A DNA stretch of 54,388 nucleotides from DASPNM01 sp035626515 (GTDB lineage: Bacteria; Bacteroidota; Bacteroidia; Chitinophagales; Chitinophagaceae). Position numbers and translations under genes: made by a program. Where the stretch lies: assembly GCA_035626515.1 (NCBI GenBank), contig DASPNM010000016.1:1-54388 (forward strand), written 5' to 3'. Positions 17,167 to 25,932 of this stretch are shown here, piece after piece. Below the pieces are notes generated by a model. That model had not been told where the DNA came from and searched no databases. It worked only from the letters and a program-made list of their open reading frames with translations. How positions within the stretch are numbered: position 1 is the stretch's first letter; each line of letters begins with the position of its first letter.

Positions 17167-18072
17167 TTAAATTTTTTCTGCGATCCTAAGCTTCGCACTG
17201 CGGGCGCGTGGGTTCGTTTTTATTTCTTTTTCCGAAGGCAGAATTGGCTTCTTGTTCACAGGCACCAGCGGCGCCGCCCGTTCTTCGGTGCTGAACGGAT
17301 GCGTTCCCGGCTCATCGAATGTGCCGCGGCGAAAAAACGCTTTAACCAATCTGTCTTCTAGAGAATGAAAGCTGATGATGGCTACTCTGCCTCCCTGTTT
17401 CAGCACCACGGGCAGCTGGAGGAGCAGCTCCCGGAGCGAGCCAATCTCGTCGTTGACCTCGATCCGGAGTGCCTGGAACACCTGGGCAAAGTATCGGTTC
17501 GGATTGCCTTTTACAATCCCCCGGATCGCATTCCGAAAACCATCAACCGTTTTTAGGGAAACAGTGCGGCGGACCTGCACGATTGTTCTCGCCAGCGTGC
17601 GCGCGTTGGTCACTTCGCCGTATTGTTCGAAGATCTTATGCAGTTGTTCTTCGGTGTAGCTGTTTACGATCTCATAAGCGGTCAGCGTCTGGCGCTTGTC
17701 CATCCTCATATCGAGAGGGGCATTGTGGCGGATAGAAAATCCGCGGTCGGGCTCGTCGAACTGGTGACTGCTTACTCCGAGGTCGGCGATGATGCCGTCC
17801 ACTTCGGGAATCGCGTGCAGCCTGAGAAAACGCTGCAGGTGGCGGAAATTTTGCTGGACGAAGAGCACGCGCTCATCCGCCGGCAGGTTCTGCCTCGCCG
17901 CCGCGTCCTGGTCAAAAGCGACCAGTTTCCCGCTCTCGTTCAACCCTTCCAGCATTGCCGCCGCGTGTCCCCCGCCACCAAATGTGCAGTCCACATAGGT
18001 GCCATCGGGACGGATGCGGAGGCCTTCTATCACTTCCTCGCGCAGCACCGGTATGTGATAGGGGCTTTCCAA
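17167..18072 (-). CDS. rsmH: RsmH (MraW), 16S rRNA C1402 N4-methyltransferase
   Basis: SAM-dependent methyltransferase acting on cytosine 1402 in the ribosomal P site. 301 residues, typical length. It starts with YHIPVLREEVIEGL, followed by the SAM loop VDCTFGGGGHAAAML (~27-41), then IIADLGVSSHQFDEPDRGFS and the C-terminal IISFHSLEDRLVKAFFR. It begins 7 bases after mraZ ends, the usual mraZ-rsmH pair, and is followed by a ~100-base gap before ftsL. Confidence 0.97.
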   Translation of the reverse strand: MESPYHIPVLREEVIEGLRIRPDGTYVDCTFGGGGHAAAMLEGLNESGKLVAFDQDAAARQNLPADERVLFVQQNFRHLQRFLRLHAIPEVDGIIADLGVSSHQFDEPDRGFSIRHNAPLDMRMDKRQTLTAYEIVNSYTEEQLHKIFEQYGEVTNARTLARTIVQVRRTVSLKTVDGFRNAIRGIVKGNPNRYFAQVFQALRIEVNDEIGSLRELLLQLPVVLKQGGRVAIISFHSLEDRLVKAFFRRGTFDEPGTHPFSTEERAAPLVPVNKKPILPSEKEIKTNPRARSAKLRIAEKI

Positions 18073-18079
18073 ATCCGCA

Positions 18080-18538
18080 CTATTCTTTTTTGTCGCCCGC
18101 CATCACCTCCCTGGCCAGGTTACTGAATGCATCCGGTGAAAATGTATCAAAGAGCTGCTTGTACTTACTGCTGTCCCAGATTTCGATCTTGTTGACCGCA
18201 CTTACCAGCACGATATCCTTTTGCAGGTCCGCGTGCTGTTTCAGGTTAGCCGGTATCAGCAGGCGTCCGGCAGTATCCGGCTCCACTTCGGTGGCGCCAT
18301 TCAGGAAATACCGCCGGAACTCCCTGACCTTTGGGTCGAAATCGTTCAACCTGCTGATATCTGCAAAGAGCGGCTCCCAGTTTTTCATAGGGTACAGAGC
18401 CAAACATTTTTCAAATCCCCTGTTGATAATGAACTTCGCGGCCTCGCCTTCCGGGAGTTGCTTTTTGAGCCCTGCCGGGAGGAGGAACCGCCCCTTGGCG
18501 TCCAAAGTCGCTTCGAATTCGCCGAGAAATCCTATCAT
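18080..18538 (-). CDS. mraZ: MraZ, transcriptional regulator of the dcw cluster
   Basis: 152 residues, close to E. coli MraZ. It carries the two AbrB-like repeats with the family D-x-x-G-R signatures (LDAKGRFLLPAGLK near residue 12 and PDTAGRLLIPANLK near residue 85). MraZ forms a ring and represses its own dcw operon by binding tandem boxes upstream. First gene of the cluster here, with a candidate set of 10-bp-phased boxes in its leader. Confidence 0.96.
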   Translation of the reverse strand: MIGFLGEFEATLDAKGRFLLPAGLKKQLPEGEAAKFIINRGFEKCLALYPMKNWEPLFADISRLNDFDPKVREFRRYFLNGATEVEPDTAGRLLIPANLKQHADLQKDIVLVSAVNKIEIWDSSKYKQLFDTFSPDAFSNLAREVMAGDKKE

Positions 18539-18572
18539 TATCAGGAGTTTGGAGCAATTCTAAATAAATTGA

Positions 18573-18603
18573 CACAAAATAACACTTTTTCCCACTTCAA
18601 CAC
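18573..18603 (-). promoter_or_regulatory. Candidate MraZ operator (10-bp-phased GTG boxes)
   Basis: On the minus strand, GTG starts at 18603, 18595, 18585 and 18575, giving GTGTTGAA, GTGGGAAAAA, GTGTTATTTT and GTGTCAATTT. The last three are exactly 10 bp apart, one helical turn. MraZ in E. coli and mollicutes binds repeated TGGG-type boxes with a 10-bp period between promoter and start codon. Here only one box is a full GTGGG. The boxes lie ~35-65 bases before the mraZ ATG. A partial -7-like AAAATTTG lies just upstream. Binding is inferred. Confidence 0.45.
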
Positions 18604-18767
18604 CAAATTTTTTCGCTTTTATTTTATCCACGCCGTTTTTATCCGATGAAATTCAAGCTGGTAAAGGGTTTCGGTCATCTTACGCAGAAGTCCAGTGTGA
18701 GCACCCTGTGAATTGCTGTGGAAAAGCTGTTAATGGCTGCAAGGGGCCCGGTTGCAATCTTTGAGAC

Positions 18768-19178
18768 ATGAGCGCCGGATACTCTGGAACGCCGCTGATT
18801 CAAAAGCTCGGTATCAAGCCGGGGATGCGGGTGCTCACCTTGAATGCACCTGCCGACTATGAAATGCTGCTGGGTATAGATATCGGCGAGCAGCTTGTTT
18901 CCTCGCGCAGCATTCCGGATCTGTTGCACGCCTTCGTGCGTTCTTCAAAAGAAATGAACGCAGCGATAAAAAAGACCGTGAAGCTTGCATCGCGGAACAA
19001 CAAACTGATTACCTGGATATCCTGGTACAAAAAATCAGCAGGTATCCCCACCGACGTTACAGAAGACAGCATCCGCGAGGCAGCCCTGAAGCACGGACTG
19101 GTAGACGTAAAAGTTTGTGCCGTAAGTGAAATATGGAGCGGCCTGAAGCTCGTTGTGCCGCTGCGCAACCGTTCGTAA
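18768..19178 (+). CDS. DUF3052-family protein
   Basis: 136 residues, no signal peptide or membrane helix. The opening AGYSGTPLIQKLGIKPGMRV is the hallmark I recognise for DUF3052, a widespread small family without an established function. The first half resembles the nucleotide-binding edge of a methyltransferase-like fold, but I see no complete SAM loop. It is divergent from mraZ and 28 bases upstream of queA, probably cotranscribed with it. Related proteins are often encoded as singletons, so the context does not define a role. Confidence 0.75.
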   Translation: MSAGYSGTPLIQKLGIKPGMRVLTLNAPADYEMLLGIDIGEQLVSSRSIPDLLHAFVRSSKEMNAAIKKTVKLASRNNKLITWISWYKKSAGIPTDVTEDSIREAALKHGLVDVKVCAVSEIWSGLKLVVPLRNRS

Positions 19179-19206
19179 TTTGCAGCAGCGACAGTTGGTC
19201 GCAGTT

Positions 19207-20406
19207 ATGGACCCCAGGCAAATTCCAATCAGGGATTACGATTATCCATTGCCGCAGGAGCGCATTGCGAGCTTCCCGCTCGACGACCGGGACGCATCCC
19301 GCCTGCTCATTTACCGGCGCGGCATCATCAGCGAAGACGTTTACCGAAACATCTCCGACCATCTCCCGGCAAACTCCCTTTTGTTGTTCAATAACACGAA
19401 AGTTGTTGAAGCCCGGCTGCTTTTCACGAAACCAAGTGGCGGAACGATCGAGCTGTTTTGCCTCGAACCCGCCGCGGAGCAGGCCGACATCGCTACAGGT
19501 ATGCAACAAAAAGGATCCGTTCTCTGGAATTGCCTGATCGGAGGCGCATCAAAATGGAAGAAGGGCCAGGTGCTGGTGAAACAAAAGGAGCAACTGCTTC
19601 TGGAAGCCCGGTTCGCCGGCAGGGAAGCCGACTGCTTTCGCATTTCATTTCAGTGGACTCCCGCTGCGTTGAGCTTCGCGGAAGTGCTCCACCGCCTGGG
19701 ACAGGTTCCCCTTCCACCCTATCTTCACCGCCAGCCGGAAATCAGCGACGCCCAACGATACCAGACAATCTTCGCGCAGCCTGAGGGATCCGTTGCCGCA
19801 CCCACGGCGGGACTGCATTTTACGCCTCAAATATTTGCGCGACTGCGCACTAAAAAAATCCGCCACGAATTTCTCACGCTCCATGTGGGGGCCGGAACAT
19901 TTCGACCCGTAAAGTCCGACAGGCTGGGCGGGCACGAGATGCACGCTGAATATTTCGAGTTGCAGCGCGAAACGCTTGCATCGCTGAGAACCTCTCTGGG
20001 TTCCCCGATCGTTGCTGTCGGTACCACCTCGCTTCGGGTTCTGGAAACAATTTACTGGACCGGCGTGAAGCTTCTTATGAAGCGGGAACCGGAAGTGTTG
20101 CAATGGGACCCTTACGAGCTGCCCGGAGCCATAATACCGGAAGAAGCCCTTGCAGCACTTGAAAAATACCTGGACGAACGCAGCATCGGGCGCTTCATCG
20201 CAAAAACGCGGCTGCTCATTGCGCCCGCCTACCGCTTTCGCGTCGCCGACGGGCTCATCACCAATTTTCACCAGCCGCAATCGACGCTGCTGCTGCTGGT
20301 GGCTGCCTTCATCGGCGAAGACTGGCGAAAACTTTACCAGTATGCACTCGAACACGAATTTCGTTTTCTGAGCTACGGTGACGGCTGCCTGCTTTGGAGG
20401 AGTTAG
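19207..20406 (+). CDS. queA: QueA, S-adenosylmethionine:tRNA ribosyltransferase-isomerase
   Basis: Makes epoxyqueuosine in tRNA by moving the ribosyl part of SAM onto preQ1-modified tRNA. About 399 residues from MDPRQIPIRDYDYPLP; an 18-residue extension upstream in frame overlaps the end of the preceding gene's frame region and lacks family similarity. Conserved blocks: YPLPQERIASFPL, DRDASRLLIY, PLPPYLHR, GSVAAPTAGLHFT, LHVGAGTFRPV, NFHQPQSTLLLLVAAF, and a C-terminal YRFLSYGD-type ending (FRFLSYGDGCLL). Its stop overlaps the stop of the convergent kinase gene by 3 bases. Confidence 0.95.
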   Translation: MDPRQIPIRDYDYPLPQERIASFPLDDRDASRLLIYRRGIISEDVYRNISDHLPANSLLLFNNTKVVEARLLFTKPSGGTIELFCLEPAAEQADIATGMQQKGSVLWNCLIGGASKWKKGQVLVKQKEQLLLEARFAGREADCFRISFQWTPAALSFAEVLHRLGQVPLPPYLHRQPEISDAQRYQTIFAQPEGSVAAPTAGLHFTPQIFARLRTKKIRHEFLTLHVGAGTFRPVKSDRLGGHEMHAEYFELQRETLASLRTSLGSPIVAVGTTSLRVLETIYWTGVKLLMKREPEVLQWDPYELPGAIIPEEALAALEKYLDERSIGRFIAKTRLLIAPAYRFRVADGLITNFHQPQSTLLLLVAAFIGEDWRKLYQYALEHEFRFLSYGDGCLLWRS

Positions 20407-21818
20407 GTTTTTTTCAAGGGCAGCTCCACGGTAAATACACTTCCTTTACCAAGAGCACTGTCGGCGCTGATCTGCCCTCCGTGCGCTTCAACCATCGTTT
20501 CCACATAGCTCAGGCCGAGCCCAAAGCCCTTTACGTTGTGGATGTTGCCCGTGTGCGCCCGGTAGAATCGTTCAAAGATGCGCTTCAACGTTTCTCGGTT
20601 CATCCCGATGCCGTTGTCCTCGATGCGGAGAATAAAATTTCTGGTATTGGATTCCGTGCTTACGCGAATCAGAAGCGGCACGTTTTCCTTGGAGTATTTC
20701 ACCGCATTATCCACGAGATTGTTCACCAGGTTGGAGAAATGCACCTCATCGGCTTCGATCAGGTCGTCTTTCGCGTTCAGCTCCAGCTCCACGCGGCCGT
20801 TCTTCTGCTGCAGTTGCAGGGTAAAGTTGTCGACCACGTCGCCGATGATTTCATGTACGTGAACCGGCTTAAGGTTGAGCTCGGTCTGCTGCTTCTCAAG
20901 CTGCGAAGCCTTCAGGATGGTTTCGACCTGCCGGTTCATCCGCTGGTTTTCTTCCTTGATGATTGTGCTGAAATAATGAAGCTTTTCGCGGTCTTCCAGC
21001 ACTTTCTCATTCCGCATCGCGTCGACGGCGAGCGAAATCGTCGCGATGGGTGTCTTGAACTCATGAGTCATGTTGTTGATGAAGTCGTTCTTGATCTTGG
21101 CGAGCTTCTTCTGTCGCAGCATGGTGCGGAGCGTAAGGTAGAAGGCAGAAATAATGATGATCGTAAAAAGGATAGCAATTGCAAAACGCCAGCGAAGCGA
21201 CTGCAGCGCGAAGCTGCGCCAGTCGAGGGCAACCACGGTCAACGTCTCGTCGAATGCGACGCCCTCAGCGGCAGATCCACTGGGAGAAATCAGCAGCGCT
21301 CCGCGGGAGTAGTTATTGATCGTATCGGCATAAGCTGCCTCGTAATTATTCGACTGCCGCTCGGTGGTGCCCATCAGGTTGGTACGCGGATTCATCAGCG
21401 CGAGCTCAAACTCGAAGCTCATTCTTTCGAGTCCCACCGAACGGAATGCGGTGGCAATCTTTTCGTGCAGTTCCTGCGCCGTGAATTTTTTTCCAATGGT
21501 CTGGGGCCGCAGGAAGTCGAGCGAGAAATCATCCGGGAACATCGAGCTCGAGGCAGGCGACCGCAGCGGTGTAAGGTTCCCCTTATACTGTGAAAGCTCT
21601 GCGCCAACGATGGAAACGGCCTGATTGACCTTCTCCTTTATCTGTTCCTGCCGCAGCAGGATCATGTTGTTCAGCCAGGATAATTGCAGCATGATGATCC
21701 CGACCAGGGAGATAGTGACGAGGATCACAATGATGGTGAAGATGCGCTTCACAAATGAGAGCCCTATTTCTGCGTAAGATAATAGTTTATTCACTTCGCC
21801 TGCGGCCATCCGCAACAC
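20403..21818 (-). CDS. Membrane sensor histidine kinase
   Basis: 471 residues. Membrane helix 1 at ~25-47, a periplasmic sensor region of ~160 residues, helix 2 at ~212-230. A DHp domain has the phosphoacceptor H252 in THEFKTP, and a HATPase domain has NLVDNAVKYS (N box), DNGIGM (G1) and GFGLGLSYV (G2). No HAMP domain is seen between helix 2 and DHp. The listed start is a GTG; an ATG nine bases inside (21809) is equally plausible. A perfect TATTTTTG lies just upstream. Similar Bacteroidota kinases (RprX/PorY-like) usually neighbour an OmpR-type regulator, but none is present here, so the partner is elsewhere. Confidence 0.9.
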   Translation of the reverse strand: MLRMAAGEVNKLLSYAEIGLSFVKRIFTIIVILVTISLVGIIMLQLSWLNNMILLRQEQIKEKVNQAVSIVGAELSQYKGNLTPLRSPASSSMFPDDFSLDFLRPQTIGKKFTAQELHEKIATAFRSVGLERMSFEFELALMNPRTNLMGTTERQSNNYEAAYADTINNYSRGALLISPSGSAAEGVAFDETLTVVALDWRSFALQSLRWRFAIAILFTIIIISAFYLTLRTMLRQKKLAKIKNDFINNMTHEFKTPIATISLAVDAMRNEKVLEDREKLHYFSTIIKEENQRMNRQVETILKASQLEKQQTELNLKPVHVHEIIGDVVDNFTLQLQQKNGRVELELNAKDDLIEADEVHFSNLVNNLVDNAVKYSKENVPLLIRVSTESNTRNFILRIEDNGIGMNRETLKRIFERFYRAHTGNIHNVKGFGLGLSYVETMVEAHGGQISADSALGKGSVFTVELPLKKT

Positions 21819-21825
21819 CGATCTG

Positions 21826-21833
21826 CAAAAATA
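21826..21833 (-). promoter_or_regulatory. -7 element before the histidine kinase
   Basis: TATTTTTG on the minus strand matches the Bacteroidetes -7 consensus TAnnTTTG exactly. It ends 7 bases before the GTG at 21818 and 16 before the ATG at 21809. The nearest upstream TTG (21853-21851) leaves a 17-base spacer, shorter than the usual 19-21. Confidence 0.45.
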
Positions 21834-21955
21834 CTACCCGCATCCGTCGGCAAACGGAAAACCATCCGCGAGGCACTCCATTTTTAACGAGGCTTTAAGC
21901 AGCGCCGCTCGCGGAATAGATTTGAGCGAAAAAAAAATTCATACTAAATTGAAGT

Positions 21956-22507
21956 ATGATCGACCTGGCGCCGGGCATTTTGCTGATTGCGGATCCATTC
22001 CTGAAAGACCCCAACTTTTTGCGCACGGTCGTATTTCTTTGCGAGCATAAAGAAGAAGGCAGCTTTGGCTTTGTGCTGAACAGGAAATTTCAAAATACGC
22101 TCGACGAGCTCATCCCCGAACTGGAAGGACATCCGTTGCCGGTGTACTACGGCGGGCCCGTGCAGATGGATACGATTCATTTCCTGCACCAGTATCCCGA
22201 GGAAATACCCGGTGCACAGGAAGTCATCAAGGGCGTGTTTTGGGGAGGCGACTTCGACGTGGTGGTGAACCTGATCAAGAACGACCAGCTTGACAAGGAC
22301 AAGATCCGCTTCTACATCGGCTACTCCGGCTGGAGCGACGGACAGCTGAGCAATGAAATGACGGAAAAAACCTGGCTCACGGTGAACGCAACCCGCCGGC
22401 TCATCTTCCATAAGAATCACGAAGAGATCTGGAAAGACTCGCTGAAGCATTTGGGCGGAGACTACGAGATCATGGTCAACTTCCCCATTGATCCGCAGCT
22501 AAACTGA
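21956..22507 (+). CDS. YqgE/AlgH family protein (UPF0301)
   Basis: 183 residues, cytoplasmic. It shows the family pattern PGILLIADPFLKDPNFLRTVVFLCEHKEEGSFGFVLNR near the start, then YYGGPVQMDTIHFLH and FYIGYSGWSDGQLSNEM. The family is widespread; a role in transcription or alginate control was suggested in Pseudomonas, but the biochemical function is not settled. It is transcribed divergently from the kinase and converges on atpC with only 16 bases between stops. TAAATTG lies 4 bases before the ATG, near the -7 pattern seen at other genes in this window. Confidence 0.9.
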   Translation: MIDLAPGILLIADPFLKDPNFLRTVVFLCEHKEEGSFGFVLNRKFQNTLDELIPELEGHPLPVYYGGPVQMDTIHFLHQYPEEIPGAQEVIKGVFWGGDFDVVVNLIKNDQLDKDKIRFYIGYSGWSDGQLSNEMTEKTWLTVNATRRLIFHKNHEEIWKDSLKHLGGDYEIMVNFPIDPQLN

Positions 22508-22523
22508 TCGAAGATCCCGGCAA

Positions 22524-22781
22524 TTATTCTATCGGGACAGCGCCTTCCACAAGAACGGTAACCTTGTTGTCGAGCACTTCCACGAAACCGCCCTGGATGT
22601 CGAAGTAGGTCACGTGCTGCTGCTTGTCCCTGATCACCTTCACCCTGCCGGGACGAAGGGCGCTCACGAGCGGAGCGTGCCGCTCAAACACTTCGAAGCT
22701 GCCACTGACGCCGGGCATCTGGACGCCATAAACCTCGCCGCTGTACAGCTTTTTTTCGGGTGTGAGTATCTCCAGGGTCAT
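22524..22781 (-). CDS. atpC: ATP synthase F1 subunit epsilon (short form)
   Basis: 85 residues: only the N-terminal beta-sandwich domain (MTLEILTPEKKLYSGEVYGVQMPGVSGSFEVFERHAPLVSAL in blocks) without the C-terminal helical hairpin found in the ~135-residue forms. Short epsilon subunits are usual in Bacteroidota. It couples the central stalk to the c-ring; lacking the hairpin, it should not lock the enzyme by the extended-helix mechanism. It follows atpD by 24 bases. Confidence 0.95.
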   Translation of the reverse strand: MTLEILTPEKKLYSGEVYGVQMPGVSGSFEVFERHAPLVSALRPGRVKVIRDKQQHVTYFDIQGGFVEVLDNKVTVLVEGAVPIE

Positions 22782-22805
22782 GAATGTTTTGTTTGCTTTG
22801 CGAAA

Positions 22806-24305
22806 TTATCCCTGCGCAGCCGCCAGCAATTTCTTTCCTTTTTCGATTGCGTCATCAATCGTACCGACAAGGTTGAAAGCTGCTTCGGGATATTCATCCA
22901 CTTCACCGTCCATGATCATATTGAAGCCCCGGATCGTCTCCTCGATGGGAACGAGCACGCCCTTCAGACCGGTGAATGCCTCGGCCACGTGAAAAGGTTG
23001 CGAAAGGAAGCGCTGCACCTTCCGGGCGCGCGACACAGTGAGCTTGTCCTCGTCGCTGAGTTCATCCAGTCCGAGGATCGCGATGATGTCCTGCAATTCC
23101 TTGTACCGCTGCAGGATGAGCTTGACACGGTTGGCACAATTGTAATGTGCGTCGCCTACGACCTGAGGAATCAGGATACGGGAAGTGGAATCGAGCGGAT
23201 CCACCGCGGGATAAATTCCAAGGTCCGCAATCTTTCGCGACAATACGGTAGTCGCGTCGAGGTGGGCAAACGTGGTTGCCGGTGCGGGGTCAGTGAGGTC
23301 ATCGGCGGGAACGTACACAGCCTGCACGGAAGTGATCGAACCGTTGCGCGTCGACGTGATCCGCTCTTGCATGATTCCCATTTCCGTGGCCAACGTCGGC
23401 TGGTAACCGACAGCCGAAGGCATCCGGCCCAGCAGCGCCGACACTTCCGAACCCGCCTGGGTGAATCGGAAAATATTATCTACGAAAAACAGGATGTCGC
23501 GTCCCTTGCCCTGTCCGTCCCCGTCGCGGAAATACTCGGCAACGGTAAGGCCGCTCAGTGCCACACGGGCACGTGCTCCGGGGGGCTCGTTCATCTGTCC
23601 GAAAATAAACGTCGCCTTTGAATCGGCAAGTTCCTCCAGGTTCACTTTTTCCAGGTCCCATCCCCCTTTTTCCATGCTGTGCCGAAAAGCCTCCCCGTAT
23701 TTCAGAATACCCGCCTCGATCATTTCGCGCATCAGGTCGTTCCCCTCGCGGGTACGTTCGCCAACTCCTGCGAATACAGAAAGTCCGCCGTAGCTCTTTG
23801 CGATATTGTTGATCAGCTCCTGGATGATCACCGTTTTTCCCACACCGGCGCCGCCGAAAAGACCAATCTTACCGCCCTTGGCGTAAGGTTCGATCAGGTC
23901 GATCACCTTGATGCCGGTGAACAGCACCTCGCTGGTGGTGGACAAATTCTCAAACGTAGGCGGCTTGCTGTGTATGGGACGGCCATTTTCCTTGGAAACA
24001 GCCGGCAGGCCGTCAATCGGGTCGCCGGTTACGTTGAACAGGCGGCCTTTGATGGCTTCGCCAGTCGGCATTGCGATCGCTCTTCCGGTATCCACCACAT
24101 CCGTACCCCTGACGAGACCCTCAGTACCGTCCATGGCGATGCAGCGGACGCTGTCCTCACCGAGATGCTGCTGCACTTCGAGGACCAGTGTTTCACCGTT
24201 GTCGCGCTTTAGTTCCAGAGCGTTATAGATTTCGGGGAGAGTGCCTTCGAACTGAACGTCAATTACGGCACCGATGACCTGTTTTACTTTTCCAACCTTG
24301 CCCAT
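22806..24305 (-). CDS. atpD: ATP synthase F1 subunit beta
   Basis: Catalytic subunit of F1Fo ATP synthase. 499 residues, normal for the phylum. Walker A GGAGVGKT at 151-158, the GERTREGNDL region, Walker B ILFFVDNIFRFTQAG, ALLGRMPSAVGYQPTL, and the C-terminal helical domain. The atpD-atpC pair stands alone: no other atp gene lies within the visible flanks, which implies a split ATP synthase locus. Confidence 0.98.
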   Translation of the reverse strand: MGKVGKVKQVIGAVIDVQFEGTLPEIYNALELKRDNGETLVLEVQQHLGEDSVRCIAMDGTEGLVRGTDVVDTGRAIAMPTGEAIKGRLFNVTGDPIDGLPAVSKENGRPIHSKPPTFENLSTTSEVLFTGIKVIDLIEPYAKGGKIGLFGGAGVGKTVIIQELINNIAKSYGGLSVFAGVGERTREGNDLMREMIEAGILKYGEAFRHSMEKGGWDLEKVNLEELADSKATFIFGQMNEPPGARARVALSGLTVAEYFRDGDGQGKGRDILFFVDNIFRFTQAGSEVSALLGRMPSAVGYQPTLATEMGIMQERITSTRNGSITSVQAVYVPADDLTDPAPATTFAHLDATTVLSRKIADLGIYPAVDPLDSTSRILIPQVVGDAHYNCANRVKLILQRYKELQDIIAILGLDELSDEDKLTVSRARKVQRFLSQPFHVAEAFTGLKGVLVPIEETIRGFNMIMDGEVDEYPEAAFNLVGTIDDAIEKGKKLLAAAQG

Positions 24306-24654
24306 GTTTCAGAATTGAGGTATGCTGGGGACGCCGCCGGTGGGCGGGCCTGCTTTGTTTTCAGGCCGCAAAGGTAAGGGCGGGAAAGTAAATTGCCAAT
24401 TTGGTCTACTCCGAGGGGAGGGCCTTTGTGTTCAGGGTGGAGAGTTCAGCGGGAAAAAACATTGAATATTGAATATCGAACAACGAACGTCGACGTGAGG
24501 TTACGGAAGTTAGGAGGTTAAACAGCTGGCGTCGATGTTATACTGAGCCGGCCGAAGAATGAACCTTTCGAATGATGAACGCAAAACACTAAACGGTCCG
24601 CACCTGAATATCGAACAAACAATGAACACAGAATCGTCGAACTACTTAGGATAC
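24306..24654. other. Intergenic region with low-complexity direct repeats
   Basis: No gene is supported. The stretch holds repeated short motifs such as TTGAATATTGAATATCGAAC (24462-24481) and a related TGAATATCGAACAAACAATG (24605-24624), a style of decaying intergenic repeat common in Bacteroidota. No terminator with a T tract or RNA gene was recognised. Confidence 0.4.
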
Positions 24655-24852
24655 TTAGTCCAGCGCGATCTGGAAAACGTAACCGAACATTGAGGATGAA
24701 TATGGATAACGGTAGCGCTTCAGCACTCCGTTCTCGGTGCGTACAATTTCAATCTGTACGTCCACCCTCCGCCGATTCAAATTATCTGCCAAAAGTATAG
24801 TATTCGCGTTCGACTTACTATCAAAAATTACTGCGGGCTGAAGTTGCCTCAA
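24655..24852 (-). pseudogene. Possible C-terminal remnant of an outer-membrane or OmpA-like protein
   Basis: A 65-residue frame ends NLNRRRVDVQIEIV and, after a short loop, FGYVFQIALD. The NRRVDV-type string resembles the end of OmpA-like domains, and the aromatic-rich terminus resembles a last beta-strand. It has no signal peptide and no complete domain. It may be a decayed fragment or a chance frame; I cannot decide from sequence alone. Confidence 0.2.
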
Positions 24853-24885
24853 TATTGTAATTGATCCCTGTGTTTTAGTTGGTCT

Positions 24886-25911
24886 TCAGCGCAACTTTTC
24901 CAGCCGGTATAATGGGCGATAGCCGCGCAGCTGACCGTTGGGGAGAAAGATCGGCTCCATCAACAACACGGATTTAACTCGCGAATAAAGCTTTTCATTC
25001 GCTGCGTTAAAATAAAAATCCTGCTCGATGCGAAAGCGATATTCGGCGTTTAATGACCTTTCTTTTCGGACCGTTTTCCACCGGGCATTACCTGCTCCAT
25101 CATATTCCACCAAGGTGTCGACCGGCATGTCCCAGGTGAGAAATTCCGTGACGGGAATATTTTCGCTGCCTTCTGCTCCCGTCACCTCCAGCCTCCCCGC
25201 CTGAAAATCGTGCATAACAAGTTTCACGAGATTTTTCTCCACGCGGGTTACCGGCTTGCAATCACGATTCAGCTGGTAATCCAGTACGTCAGTACCAATA
25301 AATGTGAGGGTTCCACTTTCCAGCGGTTGATCGCAATAGGCAACTTCGCACAGAGGGTACCAGTCAAGGCTGCCCTTCGCCGACCGCCTCGCACAAAGGG
25401 GAGCGATCAGCAGGTTTTGAATGAGAAACGCTCCGTCCTGGTAGGAAAGAACCTGCCTCAGCCGAAACGCTTCTGCATCGTCGCAACCGCAGCAGCTGTC
25501 TTCCGAAAAACCCAGGTCCGGCACGTGATACCGCGCCCAATCCGGATCCGCAGAAGTTTTCGATGGATCTATAAACACCCACTCCTTTGGATTCTTGTAC
25601 GCCCGCGGTTGCGGCACCAGTCCTTTCAGCCATTCCTGCCGTTCCAGTTTGGGCATCGACAATTGATATACGGTCGGTCGTGGCTCGCCGGGCACAAACC
25701 TGTACGCTGTGACGGAAGCATTTTTTAGTTTTTCGAGATAAAATTTCTTGAGACTCATCGAACCCTTTGGCGGAGTGAGGTTCGCCAGCTTGCTGCATTG
25801 CGCTGTCCACTGCGGCTGGTTATTGACAACGCGACTGAATGACTGGGCCCGAACACCTGCCACCCAACCCACGACCGCTAGTGTAAATGTGAGTACCGTC
25901 GGAATCTTCAT
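24886..25911 (-). CDS. Secreted protein, distantly GldN/PorN-like (tentative)
   Basis: 341 residues with a signal peptide (MKIPTVLTFTLAVVGWVAGVRAQ). Two stretches recall GldN, the periplasmic T9SS ring subunit: a middle LKNASVTAYRF followed by a loop and YQLSMPKLE, and a C-terminal DFYFNAANEKLYSRVKSVL leading to GQLRGYRPLYRLEKL. The match is weak and the protein lacks the usual gldKLMN neighbours. A cysteine cluster (C140, C141, C143) in EDSCCGCDDAEAF is unusual. If it is not GldN-like it is an uncharacterised periplasmic protein. It is on the same strand and just downstream of the small secreted protein ending at 25933. Confidence 0.5.
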   Translation of the reverse strand: MKIPTVLTFTLAVVGWVAGVRAQSFSRVVNNQPQWTAQCSKLANLTPPKGSMSLKKFYLEKLKNASVTAYRFVPGEPRPTVYQLSMPKLERQEWLKGLVPQPRAYKNPKEWVFIDPSKTSADPDWARYHVPDLGFSEDSCCGCDDAEAFRLRQVLSYQDGAFLIQNLLIAPLCARRSAKGSLDWYPLCEVAYCDQPLESGTLTFIGTDVLDYQLNRDCKPVTRVEKNLVKLVMHDFQAGRLEVTGAEGSENIPVTEFLTWDMPVDTLVEYDGAGNARWKTVRKERSLNAEYRFRIEQDFYFNAANEKLYSRVKSVLLMEPIFLPNGQLRGYRPLYRLEKLR

Positions 25912-25932
25912 AGTCTGGAAATTACGCGTTTA

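Noticed and set aside
24462..24650. Repeated TTGAATATTGAATATCGAAC motifs as regulatory sites
   Set aside because: Their irregular, drifting form resembles intergenic slippage debris; no gene start lies at a fitting distance.
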